Source: DTU019 sp050949825 (GTDB taxonomy: Bacteria; Bacillota; Syntrophomonadia; Syntrophomonadales; Syntrophomonadaceae). From it: a DNA stretch of 64,000 bases. Made by a program: the position numbers and the translations under genes. The DNA is taken from assembly GCA_050949825.1 (NCBI GenBank), contig JBMNGL010000003.1:248001-312000 (forward strand), given 5' to 3'. Below are positions 8,057 to 16,037 of this stretch, piece by piece. A model generated the notes under the pieces. It did no database searches. It saw only the letters and a program-made list of their open reading frames with translations, and was not told the origin of the DNA. How positions within the stretch are numbered: position 1 is the first letter of the stretch; each line of letters opens with the position of its first letter.

Positions 8057-8114
8057 TTGACATATGTTTGTAATTCGCTAATAATATTAATATGAGCATA
8101 TGCTCATATTAATA
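8057..8114 (+). promoter_or_regulatory. Promoter with perfect 30-bp palindromic operator
   Basis: TTGACA at 8057-8062 and TAATAT at 8082-8087 form a promoter with 19-bp spacing. From 8085 to 8114 the DNA is a perfect palindrome centred at GAGCAT|ATGCTC, each arm 15 bp, overlapping the -10 element and transcription start. The core ATATGAGCATATGCTCATAT resembles operators of ArsR/SmtB-type metal-sensing repressors. No ArsR gene lies in this window, so the cognate protein is elsewhere, or the DUF134 protein binds here. Confidence 0.65.
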
Positions 8115-8135
8115 AAAAAGGGGGGATTCTAATTC

Positions 8136-8411
8136 GTGCCTGGATATAATGGTGCCGGCCCAGCAGGCCGTGCTGTAATGATGGGAAGAGGAAGAGGGTT
8201 TTGCGCTGGACCTTTATCATTCAGGGAATCAGGTGCCCGCCGGGGATGCAGAGACCTGTTGCACCGTGGACGAAGGTTTACGCCCGGTATAGCCTGGCTT
8301 CGCGCTTGGCGCAGCCAGGGGCAGAACGAAAACGAATACTGGCTCCAATATCAGTGCGATTTGGAAGAAGAACTGGCTTATGTAAAGAAATACAATGAAG
8401 TTTACAGATAA
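8136..8411 (+). CDS. DUF5320-like small glycine/arginine-rich protein
   Basis: GTG 8136 follows a GGGGGG stretch. The 91-residue product opens MPGYNGAGPAGRAVMMGRGR, matching the MPGGDGTGPxGxGPxTGRGxGxC opening of DUF5320 proteins, with cysteines at GFCAG and GCRD. The C-terminal third (DLEEELAYVKKYNEVYR) is a short coiled-coil-like helix, also normal for the family. Members accompany DUF134 regulators and Mrp/NifX-type genes; function unknown. Expression is probably under the palindromic operator just upstream, then ends at the terminator at 8453-8488. Confidence 0.75.
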   Translation: MPGYNGAGPAGRAVMMGRGRGFCAGPLSFRESGARRGCRDLLHRGRRFTPGIAWLRAWRSQGQNENEYWLQYQCDLEEELAYVKKYNEVYR

Positions 8412-8452
8412 ACAACTGATCCTCCTTCATTCCTTCAATAGGTTTACCCAAT

Positions 8453-8488
8453 AATAAACCCCGGTCAAAGCTATGACCGGGGTTTATT
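8453..8488. terminator. Strong terminator hairpin
   Basis: AATAAACCCCGGTC at 8453-8466 pairs perfectly over 14 bp with GACCGGGGTTTATT at 8475-8488. It ends the DUF5320 transcript. The 190 bp from here to the pdxS stop show no gene. Confidence 0.85.
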
Positions 8489-8678
8489 ATTTCTGATAAA
8501 ATATTCCTGAGACTGTGTTAAGTCATTGCCAGTTTGCTCTGGATCATGATTATGCATTTCTGTTTACCAACTGGTCCTGCTTTTGATAGCTGGACCCGGT
8601 TCATTATTCAGGCGATTCAGGTCGTTCAGGTATGCTGCTGCCGCCCCGTACAGGGCTGGCACTCCGTGAGTGGCCGTT

Positions 8679-9545
8679 TTACCAACCCCGCTGAGCATAT
8701 TGATCTTGAAGTTTATCAATCTCCAGACCAGCCATAGCTTCACCCAGGCCTGCAGATACCTCAGCCAAAACGGACGGATTATTGTAATTGGCGGTGGCTT
8801 TGACAATGGCCTCCGCTCTGCAGGCCGGGTCCTCTGATTTAAAGATTCCTGAACCCACAAAAATGCCATCACAGCCCAATTGCATCATCAAAGCAGCATC
8901 TGCAGGAGTTGCAATCCCGCCGGCGGCAAAGTTGAGCACCGGCAGTCGCTTGTGTTCAGCAACGTATTCCACCAGATCAAAAGGAGCCCCAATATCCCGG
9001 GCAAAGGCCATACGTTCTGCGGTGGGCAGCAACTGTACCTGCCTGATTTCGGCCATGATCTGCCGCATATGGCGCACGGCTTCAACCACATTGCCGGTTC
9101 CGGCTTCACCCTTGGTACGGATCATGGCCGCCCCTTCCCCGATGCGGCGCAGGGCTTCACCGAGATTCCTGGCCCCACATACAAAGGGTATTTTAAAATC
9201 CCTTTTATCAATGTGGAACATCTCATCGGCCGGGGTTAGGACTTCACTTTCATCAATGTAATCAATGCCAATAGCTTCCAGGATCTGTGCCTCAACAAAA
9301 TGGCCGATGCGTACCTTGGCCATAACCGGTATGGCGACCGCCGCTTTAATCTGTTTGATCATGGCGGGGTCCGACATGCGGGCTACACCGCCTTGTTTGC
9401 GAATATCGGCCGGCACCCTTTCCAATGCCATTACCGCCACAGCTCCTGCCTTTTCTGCAATTAAGGCCTGTTCCACATCGGTGACATCCATAATAACACC
9501 GCCCTTAAGTATTTGGGCCAGGGTTCTGTCCGGGTTAGCCTCCAT
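8679..9545 (-). CDS. pdxS: Pyridoxal 5'-phosphate synthase subunit PdxS
   Basis: The 288-residue TIM-barrel subunit makes PLP from ribose 5-phosphate, glyceraldehyde 3-phosphate and ammonia in the DXP-independent pathway, normally fed by the glutaminase PdxT. The catalytic lysines are visible in VMAKVRIGHF (about residue 79) and IRTKGEAGTGN (about residue 147), and GGIATPADAALMMQLGCDG and GIFKSEDP are conserved. Length is normal. ATG 9545 has AAGGAGG upstream. No pdxT follows, although pdxT usually sits next door, so the glutaminase must be elsewhere or ammonia is used directly. Control is probably by the divergent PdxR-like protein. Confidence 0.95.
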   Translation of the reverse strand: MEANPDRTLAQILKGGVIMDVTDVEQALIAEKAGAVAVMALERVPADIRKQGGVARMSDPAMIKQIKAAVAIPVMAKVRIGHFVEAQILEAIGIDYIDESEVLTPADEMFHIDKRDFKIPFVCGARNLGEALRRIGEGAAMIRTKGEAGTGNVVEAVRHMRQIMAEIRQVQLLPTAERMAFARDIGAPFDLVEYVAEHKRLPVLNFAAGGIATPADAALMMQLGCDGIFVGSGIFKSEDPACRAEAIVKATANYNNPSVLAEVSAGLGEAMAGLEIDKLQDQYAQRGW

Positions 9546-9582
9546 TTGATTGCCTCCTTGTATGCATTTGCTGATATGTTAT

Positions 9583-9623
9583 ACTTTAAATGTATCGATA
9601 CAACATATCGATACATTTAAAGT
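9583..9623. promoter_or_regulatory. PdxR-type operator, 18-bp inverted arms
   Basis: In the gap between pdxS and its divergent regulator, ACTTTAAATGTATCGATA (9583-9600) is the exact reverse complement of TATCGATACATTTAAAGT (9606-9623), with five bases between. Each arm carries the TGTATCGATACA-like box. A third TGTATCGATACA lies at 9702-9713 inside the first codons of the regulator gene. This is a good candidate for the binding site of the MocR-type regulator on both transcripts. Confidence 0.65.
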
Positions 9624-9687
9624 CATTATTAATAACGTAATACATTATTACACACCCTCAAACGGGTGTCAACCGAGGTGTTTCCCT

Positions 9688-11178
9688 GTGTCTGATCCAT
9701 ATGTATCGATACAATTAGAGCGCCGCCATCCCTTGCCATTATACCAGCAGCTGTACCTGCAGCTAAAAGATGCTATACTGTCAGGAAAGCTGCAAAACGG
9801 CCAGAAATTGGACCCCATCCGCCGCCTGGCCGCCAGGCTGGGAGTGAATACTGTAACTGTAGTCCAGGCTTTCCGCTGCCTGGAAAGAGAGGGATTGGTT
9901 TATGCCCAGGTGGGGCGGGGCACCTTTGTGGCCTCTCCAGGGTTGAACTCAGTGCGCACCAACACCAGGGTGGCAGCGGACTCCACTCGCGAAATAAAGC
10001 ATGACCGGCTGGATAGCTTACAGGTGCCGATTGCCGCCGAGTCTATCAATTTCGCCACCCTTACCCCGGCTGCAGACCTTTTTCCGGTGGACGATTTTCG
10101 CATCATACTCAATCAGGTGTTGGACCGCGACCGCGGCCAGGCGTTCGGTTATCAAGAGAGCCAGGGGTATTATCCGCTGCGCTGCAGTGTTGCCAGCTAT
10201 CTTGCCCGGGAAGGCATCGACTGCCATGCCGAAAGCATTCAGGTCATCTCCGGGGCACAGCAAGGCATCGATATTATTGCCCGCTCACTGCTGCAGCGGG
10301 GAGACTATGTTGTTACTGAAAGCCCTACCTACACCGGAGCCCTGGCTTCATTTCACACCCAGGGCGCTCGAATTCTGGCAGTGCCGCTACAGGCGGACGG
10401 CATAAATCTGGAAACTCTATACCTGCAGGCAATCAAGCAACGCCCCAAATTGATGTATGTCATGACCAACTTTCAAAACCCTACCGGAAGCTGCTACAGT
10501 ATTGAAAAACAACAAGCCTTGTTGGAATTGTGCCGCAAGTTGGATATGTATTTGATCGAAGACGATTCTTTTACAGAGCTGTCCTATGATGGCCGGGAGC
10601 GGCGGGTAATAAAAGAATGGGATCAGGATGACCGGGTGATATACATCAAGAGCTTTTCCAAGATTCTCATGCCCGGTTTGCGTCTGGCCTTTTTACTGGC
10701 ACCACAAAAGCTGTTGCCGCAATTAATGACCGCCAAGCATACTGCGGACATCTCCACCTCCGGTTTGCTGCAGCGGGCTTTTGATCTATACCTGCGGCAG
10801 GGCTTATGGAAGACCCATCTGGCCTATATGAAAAAGCGCTACCGTGGCCGCTACCAGAACATGTTGGAAGCCATGCGGCTCAGCTTCCCCGCGGGGGTTG
10901 ATTTCCAGGCCCCGCAGGGCGGCCTCTGCATCTGGGTGCAAGGCCAACCGGGGCTGTCGGCCAACCGTCTATACGAAGCCTGTCTGGCCGACAAGGTGGT
11001 AATTGCTCCGGGAAGCCTCTTCTATCCAGATAACCATGACAGCAATCAATTCCGGCTCAGTTTTGCTGCTTTGACAGAGGCTGATATAAGCAACGGCATC
11101 CCCGTCATTGCCCGCCATCTGAACATGTTTAACAGCCCCAACAGCGACCCGCGTCATCAATACAGCCCGCTGCTATAA
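9688..11178 (+). CDS. PdxR-like MocR-family regulator (GntR HTH + aminotransferase fold)
   Basis: The 496-residue protein has a GntR winged helix at about residues 12-80 (PLYQQLYLQLKDAILSGKL, LAARLGVNTVTVVQAFRCLE) fused to a fold-type I aminotransferase domain (about 120-480). The latter includes NFQNPTGSCYS, the PLP-lysine region SFSKILMPGLRLAF and FRLSFAAL. MocR proteins of this kind activate pdxST and sense PLP. Divergence from pdxS over a shared palindrome makes PdxR function likely. GTG 9688 is favoured because GAGGTG lies nine bases upstream and the GntR domain starts at once; an upstream start would add a poorly conserved tail. One operator copy lies within its own 5' coding end. Confidence 0.88.
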   Translation: MSDPYVSIQLERRHPLPLYQQLYLQLKDAILSGKLQNGQKLDPIRRLAARLGVNTVTVVQAFRCLEREGLVYAQVGRGTFVASPGLNSVRTNTRVAADSTREIKHDRLDSLQVPIAAESINFATLTPAADLFPVDDFRIILNQVLDRDRGQAFGYQESQGYYPLRCSVASYLAREGIDCHAESIQVISGAQQGIDIIARSLLQRGDYVVTESPTYTGALASFHTQGARILAVPLQADGINLETLYLQAIKQRPKLMYVMTNFQNPTGSCYSIEKQQALLELCRKLDMYLIEDDSFTELSYDGRERRVIKEWDQDDRVIYIKSFSKILMPGLRLAFLLAPQKLLPQLMTAKHTADISTSGLLQRAFDLYLRQGLWKTHLAYMKKRYRGRYQNMLEAMRLSFPAGVDFQAPQGGLCIWVQGQPGLSANRLYEACLADKVVIAPGSLFYPDNHDSNQFRLSFAALTEADISNGIPVIARHLNMFNSPNSDPRHQYSPLL

Positions 11179-11276
11179 GTGCCTGCCAACAGTTGCCCAA
11201 ACATCTGGTGAACATACCCTCCTGGGCAGGAATAGAATGGGTTAGAAACAAAACCCCGGTAAGGATGATGGGGAAC

Positions 11277-11603
11277 ATGAGCAGAAGTGAAGTCTTTGAG
11301 AATGTAAGCCGCAAGAGACTGGCTGGCATGAAAGCAATCATGCGCCGCCGTATCGCATCCTATGCCCGCAATAATGGCTATGAGATCCAGACCTGGATAG
11401 TACCCGAGGGAGTAGAATCAGTGTGGCATATTACCCTTAAGAACCGCAGCGGTGTCAAACCCAAACTGGATTTTATGGCTCGGGTCAGCCATGACCTCAA
11501 AAACAAGCGCCTTACTATAGAGCTAATACGCATGCCCTTCTTTATTACCCGCAGCAGTGCCCTGGCCCAGGTACAAAGTGTCTACAAAGCCTCCCGTCCC
11601 TAA
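11277..11603 (+). CDS. Conserved-looking hypothetical protein
   Basis: This frame follows the PdxR-like gene by about 100 bp. From ATG 11277 it encodes 108 mostly basic residues without membrane segments; earlier starts (ATG 11265/11268, TTG 11193) are possible and none has a clear ribosome site apart from a GGGG run just before 11277. Motifs visible are RKRLAGMKAIMRRRIASYAR and FMARVSHDLKNKRLTIELIR. I recognise no family. Codon use looks protein-like and no better frame overlaps it. Confidence 0.5.
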   Translation: MSRSEVFENVSRKRLAGMKAIMRRRIASYARNNGYEIQTWIVPEGVESVWHITLKNRSGVKPKLDFMARVSHDLKNKRLTIELIRMPFFITRSSALAQVQSVYKASRP

Positions 11604-11637
11604 AGGAGACGAACCCAAAGGAATATAGCGAACATAC

Positions 11638-11917
11638 ATTTGATTCCACTGCAAAAAAACAAATTAAGTTGTTTGAATGTATAAATATGTAGGAGCCGTT
11701 AGACGCAACATGGTAGCAACACCCTGCGAAGGCGAACGACTAAAGGGGGCGAGCCCCAAGGACGGGGCGAGAGGGCTATTGAACACGGATGTGAATTAGC
11801 CCGGTACCCCTTTCGTCGTAAGACAGGCAGATGGTGTTGCCCATGAGAAGTCTGGCGACAAATATTTATGCATTCAACCCTGCGAATTATACCTTTTTGC
11901 AGTGGAATCACATTTGG
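11638..11917. repeat. Structured element with imperfect inverted arms (MITE or ncRNA)
   Basis: This stretch has no gene. Its outer arms are inverted copies: TGATTCCACTGCAAAAA at 11641-11657 matches the complement of 11894-11910, and TTGAATGTATAAATAT at 11673-11688 matches that of 11861-11877 with one mismatch. Within the GC-rich core, CATGG-GCAACACC pairs with GGTGTTGC-CCATG, ACGAC-AAAGGGG with CCCCTTT-GTCGT, and GGGCTA with TAGCCC, plus a GGGGGCGAGCCCC hairpin. The nested pairing implies either a miniature inverted-repeat element or a large structured RNA. Strand and boundaries are uncertain. From here to 12036 I see only a weak AAGCC/GGCTT hairpin. Confidence 0.6.
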
Positions 11918-12036
11918 GTTACGCGGCAATTATCAAGATCACAAGTCCTTGCTTTAAATCGGGCTTAACGTAGTCCTTGTGAAGCAATGAAACAGCGCAT
12001 AACGGTTTTTACCCAACCTGCTAAGCCTTTTGGCTT

Positions 12037-12501
12037 TTATTCATGGTAGGAGGGGTGGCCTTCGGGTATGATGCTCCAGCAGCCGCCATCAGCACTGCGA
12101 CAAATTACTTTGTAGATGCCTGCGTTTAAAATAATGCGTTTGCATAAAAAACAGGGTTCTGCGTCGAGCAAATCCCCGCTTTTCATATCATATCCGGCCA
12201 AATACAGGGTGGCGCCCAGGGCTTTATCCCGTCCCGCATTGATGATAGCGTTCATCTCCGCATGGACACTGCGGCATAATTCGTAGCGTTCCCCGCTGGG
12301 CACATTTCTGGCTTCGCGTTCACAAACCCCCAGGTCGCAGCAGTTGGGCAAACCGCGCGCCGCGCCGCTATAGCCGGTAGAAACAATAGCATCATCCTTC
12401 ACCATCACTGCACCATAATTCCTGCGCAGACAGGTCCCCCGCGATGCCACGTCAAGAGCGATATTCAAGTAATAATCGTTCTTGCCCGGTCTGGGCTTCA
12501 T
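12037..12501 (-). CDS. dCMP/cytidine deaminase-family enzyme
   Basis: The 154-residue protein has the zinc-deaminase motifs SVHAEMNAI (His and catalytic Glu) and PCFLCKRIILNAG (two zinc cysteines), with an extra-cysteine insert (PNCCDLGVCERE) of the ComEB/dCMP deaminase type. The expected reaction is deamination of dCMP to dUMP for thymidylate synthesis. ATG 12501 has AGGAGGGG upstream. It follows the methionine aminopeptidase gene by about 20 bp on the same strand and probably shares its transcript. Confidence 0.85.
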   Translation of the reverse strand: MKPRPGKNDYYLNIALDVASRGTCLRRNYGAVMVKDDAIVSTGYSGAARGLPNCCDLGVCEREARNVPSGERYELCRSVHAEMNAIINAGRDKALGATLYLAGYDMKSGDLLDAEPCFLCKRIILNAGIYKVICRSADGGCWSIIPEGHPSYHE

Positions 12502-12520
12502 TACAACCCCTCCTGTCTCC

Positions 12521-13393
12521 TCAGGCAGTCAAAACTTCCACACCAAACTCGGTAACCCGCACCGTATGTTCCCATTGCGCAGACAGAGATCCATCGGAGG
12601 TAACGGCAGTCCACCCATCATTCAGGACACGGCAACGATAATCCCCAATATTGATCATGGGTTCAACGGTAAAGACCATATTCGGCACAAAAACCATACC
12701 CCGATTGCGATTGCCGTAATGAGGCACAAAGGGATCTTCATGAAACTCCAACCCGATCCCATGTCCTCCATAATCACGAACTACCGAATAATTAAACTTT
12801 TTGGCGTGCTGCTCTATGGCATAGCCGATGTCCCCGGTCCGGTTCCAAGGTTTGACCTGTTCAATACCCAGGTTAAGGCACTCCTGTGTCACTTCCACCA
12901 ACTGCCGCGCCTGTGCAGACGGTTCCCCGACAAAGTACATGCGGCTGATGTCCCCAAAAAAACCATCAACAATAGTGGTGACATCCACATTGATAATATC
13001 GCCCTCTTTTAAAACGGTATCCTGTGGTATACCGTGACATACGACCTCATTGATGGAGGTGCAGCAGCTTTTAGGGAAGCCTTTATATTGCAGGGGGGCC
13101 GGTTTGCCCCCTGCGGCCAGGGTCTCTTGGTATACAAATTTATCGATTGCTTCCGTCGCAACCCCTGGCTTGATAAGCGGCCCCACCTGATCCAGGATGG
13201 CTTTGCTGACCTGGCAAGCCTGGCGTATGCCCGCAATCTGCTCCTCACTTTTAATAATCTCCGGGCCCGGTACCGGTATGCCGCGCAGCTTCATTTCGTA
13301 AAGTTTTTGTTCCTGCTCCATATGGCACTTTTTGTATTTTTTCCCACTGCCACACCAGCAGGGGTCGTTTCTATTTATACGACGAAAAAACAC
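12521..13393 (-). CDS. map: Methionine aminopeptidase with SEC-C zinc motif
   Basis: The 290-residue enzyme removes the initiator methionine from new proteins. Residues 8-25 form a SEC-C zinc-binding motif (NDPCWCGSGKKYKKCH), as in the longer Clostridia MetAP type, and the pita-bread catalytic domain follows with the metal ligands in NVDVTTIVDGFFGDISRM, the histidine in GHGIGLEFHEDP, VFTVEPMI and the final glutamate in QWEHTVRVTE. The start GTG 13393 has GAGGTGATAAA upstream. It is probably co-transcribed with the deaminase gene downstream. Confidence 0.93.
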   Translation of the reverse strand: MFFRRINRNDPCWCGSGKKYKKCHMEQEQKLYEMKLRGIPVPGPEIIKSEEQIAGIRQACQVSKAILDQVGPLIKPGVATEAIDKFVYQETLAAGGKPAPLQYKGFPKSCCTSINEVVCHGIPQDTVLKEGDIINVDVTTIVDGFFGDISRMYFVGEPSAQARQLVEVTQECLNLGIEQVKPWNRTGDIGYAIEQHAKKFNYSVVRDYGGHGIGLEFHEDPFVPHYGNRNRGMVFVPNMVFTVEPMINIGDYRCRVLNDGWTAVTSDGSLSAQWEHTVRVTEFGVEVLTA

Positions 13394-13424
13394 TTTATCA
13401 CCTCATAATATAAAACCTGTAATA

Positions 13425-14186
13425 TTACACCTTCCAGCCCCCATCCAAGGGCAATACAATTCCATTGACAAAGGAGTTTTCCGGGGCTAGCAGAAAAAGG
13501 CTGGCTTGAGCAATATCTTCAGGTCGACCTAATCGACCCACAGGAACAAGCGCAAGTAGTTCTGCCATCTCCCCTTCATCCAGGTCAGCGCAGAGCATTT
13601 CAGTTCTAATGGGACCGGGCGCAATAGCATTGACGGTAATGCCTGAAGGTCCCAACTCAGCGGCCAGGGATTTGCTGAGAGCTATCAAACCACCCTTGGA
13701 TGCCGCATAAGCAGCTTCACAGGATGCGCCGCAAACCCCTTGCATTGACGCGATATTGACAATGCGACCAAAGCGTTTCCTTATCATAGCCGGCAACGCC
13801 CGGCGCGTGCACAAAAAAGGCCCTTTTAAATTGGTTGCCATCAACTGTTCCCAATCCTCATCTCGGGTATCAGTAATCAGGCCTTTAAAGGCAATGCCCG
13901 CATTATTGACCAACAAATCTACGCTGCCCAGCTTCCCTTCTATTGAGCAGAACATCTTTTCTACCTGTGCAGCTTTTCCGACATCAGCCTGCACAGCTAT
14001 AACCTTATACCCGGCTGCAGACAGCTCTGCTGCCAGTTCTAAGGCCGCCCTTTCTGAGCGATTGTAATTAACGGCTACCGCAGCACCAGCCTCAGCGGCA
14101 GTAATAGCAACGGCCCTGCCGATGCCCCGGGAAGCGCCAGTAACCAGGCATACCAGACCATCCAGAGGAGCAGCATCTTTCGACAT
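13425..14186 (-). CDS. SDR oxidoreductase, FabG-like
   Basis: The 253-residue short-chain dehydrogenase has the NAD(P) motif TGASRGIG (about residues 17-24), NNAG, the catalytic Ser (NIASMQG) and YAASK tetrad, and IAPGPIRTEM. It resembles 3-oxoacyl-ACP reductase FabG, but without other fatty-acid genes nearby the substrate is open; in a fatty-acid-oxidising syntroph it could act on acyl chains or something else. The start ATG 14186 follows a G-rich stretch. It lies between the candidate selenoprotein and map on the same strand. Confidence 0.82.
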   Translation of the reverse strand: MSKDAAPLDGLVCLVTGASRGIGRAVAITAAEAGAAVAVNYNRSERAALELAAELSAAGYKVIAVQADVGKAAQVEKMFCSIEGKLGSVDLLVNNAGIAFKGLITDTRDEDWEQLMATNLKGPFLCTRRALPAMIRKRFGRIVNIASMQGVCGASCEAAYAASKGGLIALSKSLAAELGPSGITVNAIAPGPIRTEMLCADLDEGEMAELLALVPVGRLGRPEDIAQASLFLLAPENSFVNGIVLPLDGGWKV

Positions 14187-14227
14187 CCCTGTACCCTATC
14201 TTTTCCTCTCTTTTGGGAACAACACGT

Positions 14228-14557
14228 CTACATGTCATCCAGTATCTTTTTGACCTGATTGATATCTACCCCACCAGCCATCCGGGGCTGTCCATTGATG
14301 GCAATAATAGGGAAACTGTAGCCCATCTGCACCACGCGAGCTATTAGTGGAAATGAGGAAAGCGACGTTTGTGTGGTGTCAATATAATTAACCTGCACCT
14401 TTTCACCATAAGCTTTTTTAAGCTCCGCAGCCAGTTCCTCCACTGCTTCTGAACCAGTTGGTCCACAACTGTCACCAGGTGTACAACCTGTTGAGCAGCT
14501 TCAACCACCGGAGGCGATTCCTGCATATACTTCTACCTTGATAACCTGTTCGTTCAT
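14228..14557 (-). CDS. Candidate selenoprotein, thioredoxin-like (in-frame TGA)
   Basis: Starting at ATG 14557 (GAGGAGG further upstream), the frame reads MNEQVIKVEVYAGIASGG, then TGA at 14503-14501, then SCSTGCTPGDSCGPTG, and continues without interruption to TAG 14228 as a thioredoxin-fold domain (VQVNYIDTTQTSL, FPIIAINGQPRMAGG). The coding quality is equal on both sides of the TGA. The TGA falls where related small thioredoxin-like proteins, as I remember them, have a cysteine (GGxCSC), making a UxC redox pair, and a SECIS-like hairpin begins right after it. With Sec the product is 109 residues. Alternatives are a nonsense mutation with restart at an internal GTG (14443), or a sequencing error. 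Selenium genes csd/yedF lie 3 kb away. Confidence 0.7.
14467..14500 (-). promoter_or_regulatory. Candidate bacterial SECIS hairpin
   Basis: Immediately after the in-frame TGA, AGCTG (14500-14496) pairs with CAGTT (14471-14467) and CAGGT (14490-14486) with ACCTG (14480-14476), leaving an asymmetric internal loop and the apical loop TGTAC. The loop starts 16 nt after the TGA and contains a G, matching the general spacing and shape of bacterial SECIS elements recognised by SelB. Confidence 0.55.
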
Positions 14558-14789
14558 ATTGGTTCTACATCCTCCTCAGATATTGAAGAATTTCAGCGTT
14601 TTTTGATATTATCATATATTATACCGGTACACCTTCATCTTAACCACAAGATTAGTCTTCGGGCAACCAACTTATGGGCTGAGCCTGAATAAATCACATA
14701 ACTCCATATTTTTTGTCCATATTTTAGTCTTGAGCTACATATATATGTCAACAAAACCAGTATGCAAGTCCCTTCTTATGGATAGGTTC

Positions 14790-14818
14790 TTGACAAAACC
14801 CTGTATGTCCAATAAAAT
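14790..14818 (+). promoter_or_regulatory. Sigma-A-type promoter with long leader for the acetate carrier
   Basis: TTGACA at 14790-14795 and TAAAAT at 14813-14818 are spaced by exactly 17 bp. The next gene starts at 15309, so the transcript would carry a leader of about 480 nt. Within the leader GGGCT near 15183 can pair with AGCCC near 15216, with AGGA/TCCT inside. No known riboswitch class was recognised. The rest of 14558-15308 holds no gene that I can support. Confidence 0.55.
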
Positions 14819-15308
14819 AAAGTCACGTTTGAATACAAAAATGGCCCATTGCATACAATTAATAGGTTAATTGAAAATAATCACTGTTTAGCATAGACGT
14901 AAACTTAAGACCCGGTTCAGTCCAAGTGCTGTAAAAGTGCTATTTTGTTTTCCTCCAACTAGATCCTCGATTTCAGGAAGGAAAGGCAGAGGAGATCACA
15001 AAGCGACCGGAAATATTGTATTCGTCACAGCATTTGCAGCAGAGATCATAAGCCAAACACACTATTAATTGCCCAACATCTACTACCTTTCATGGACAGT
15101 ACCTCTCCCATGGTGTTCCTTAGAGAGAGAAAACGGCACCACACTCTTGTACTTATTCTCTAACCCTGTGAACACTGTTTTGGGCTTCCGGGAGGAAAAC
15201 CTGGTGTACTCCTAGTAGCCCATTGGATTTCTGTAAAAGGGAGGTGAAATTCAGCCTAACGGTATCCTGAAATAATCTTGAGAAGAGGAAAAAAAAGGAG
15301 GAGTTTAG

Positions 15309-15935
15309 ATGTCAGGTAATTCATCTTGGGCGAATCCTGCCCCTGCAGGGTTGGTAGCACTGGCTGTTGCATGTTTTACGTTTTATGCGATTTTAACCGG
15401 AAAGGTAGCTGGAACCGCAGCACCTTTGTTGGGATGCTGGGTCCTCGGCGGATTCGTAGTGCAGTTTGTCGTAGGTTTAATCGAGCTGATGGAGGGAGCG
15501 ATAACAGGTGGCAACGTCTTCCTGTTCTTCTCTGCATTCTTTATGCTGGTAGGTGGGTTGGAGTTTTTCGTAAAGTCTTATTCGGCTAAGCTTACCGGAA
15601 TCGCGCCTGACGCCAGGATTGACGGCTGGGCCTGGATGGCCTTATGGTTCGCCTTATGGTTATGGACCCCATCTTATTTTAAGTCGCCCCTGGTAATGAT
15701 CATACTGATTCTGGCCCTGGACGTTGCAGTACCGCTGGTGTCCCTCACCGATGGCGGCTGGCTGCCTAAAGCTCAGTATGCTCCGATCGCTGGTGTCTTC
15801 CTGCTGATCGCCGGCATCTGCGGCATCTACATGAGCGCGGCAATTGTGCTAAATACTGAATTTAAGAAAGTCGTACTACCGGTGGGTAGTCCGATAATTA
15901 AACCCGTAGCAGCCAAGATCCAACAATCGGCTTAA
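15309..15935 (+). CDS. GPR1/FUN34/YaaH (SatP-type) acetate carrier
   Basis: The 208-residue protein has six hydrophobic segments and the family signature NPAPAGLVALAVACFTFY near its start (NPAPLGL type). The family moves acetate or succinate, with protons or as a channel; in an organism that makes acetate from fatty acids it would more likely serve export. The start ATG 15309 is preceded by AAAAAAGGAGGAG, a strong site. It is a single-gene unit between its own promoter at 14.8 kb and a terminator at 16.04 kb. Substrate and direction are inferred. Confidence 0.88.
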   Translation: MSGNSSWANPAPAGLVALAVACFTFYAILTGKVAGTAAPLLGCWVLGGFVVQFVVGLIELMEGAITGGNVFLFFSAFFMLVGGLEFFVKSYSAKLTGIAPDARIDGWAWMALWFALWLWTPSYFKSPLVMIILILALDVAVPLVSLTDGGWLPKAQYAPIAGVFLLIAGICGIYMSAAIVLNTEFKKVVLPVGSPIIKPVAAKIQQSA

Positions 15936-16037
15936 GGCTGCTTTTTTCGACCCGCTTAAAGGGTTGGAAATTCAAGCGAATTATCCCCTGGTCTTATGAA
16001 TAGATTATCGGGGTACTCGAGTAAAACGATGGTTTTA

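Noticed and set aside
8500..8678. pdxT downstream of pdxS
   Set aside because: The stretch after the pdxS stop shows no glutaminase motif in any frame before the terminator at 8453-8488.
14344..14526. 60-residue frame over the TGA region
   Set aside because: It is in another frame from the thioredoxin-like domain and ends within it; the in-frame TGA reading explains both halves better.
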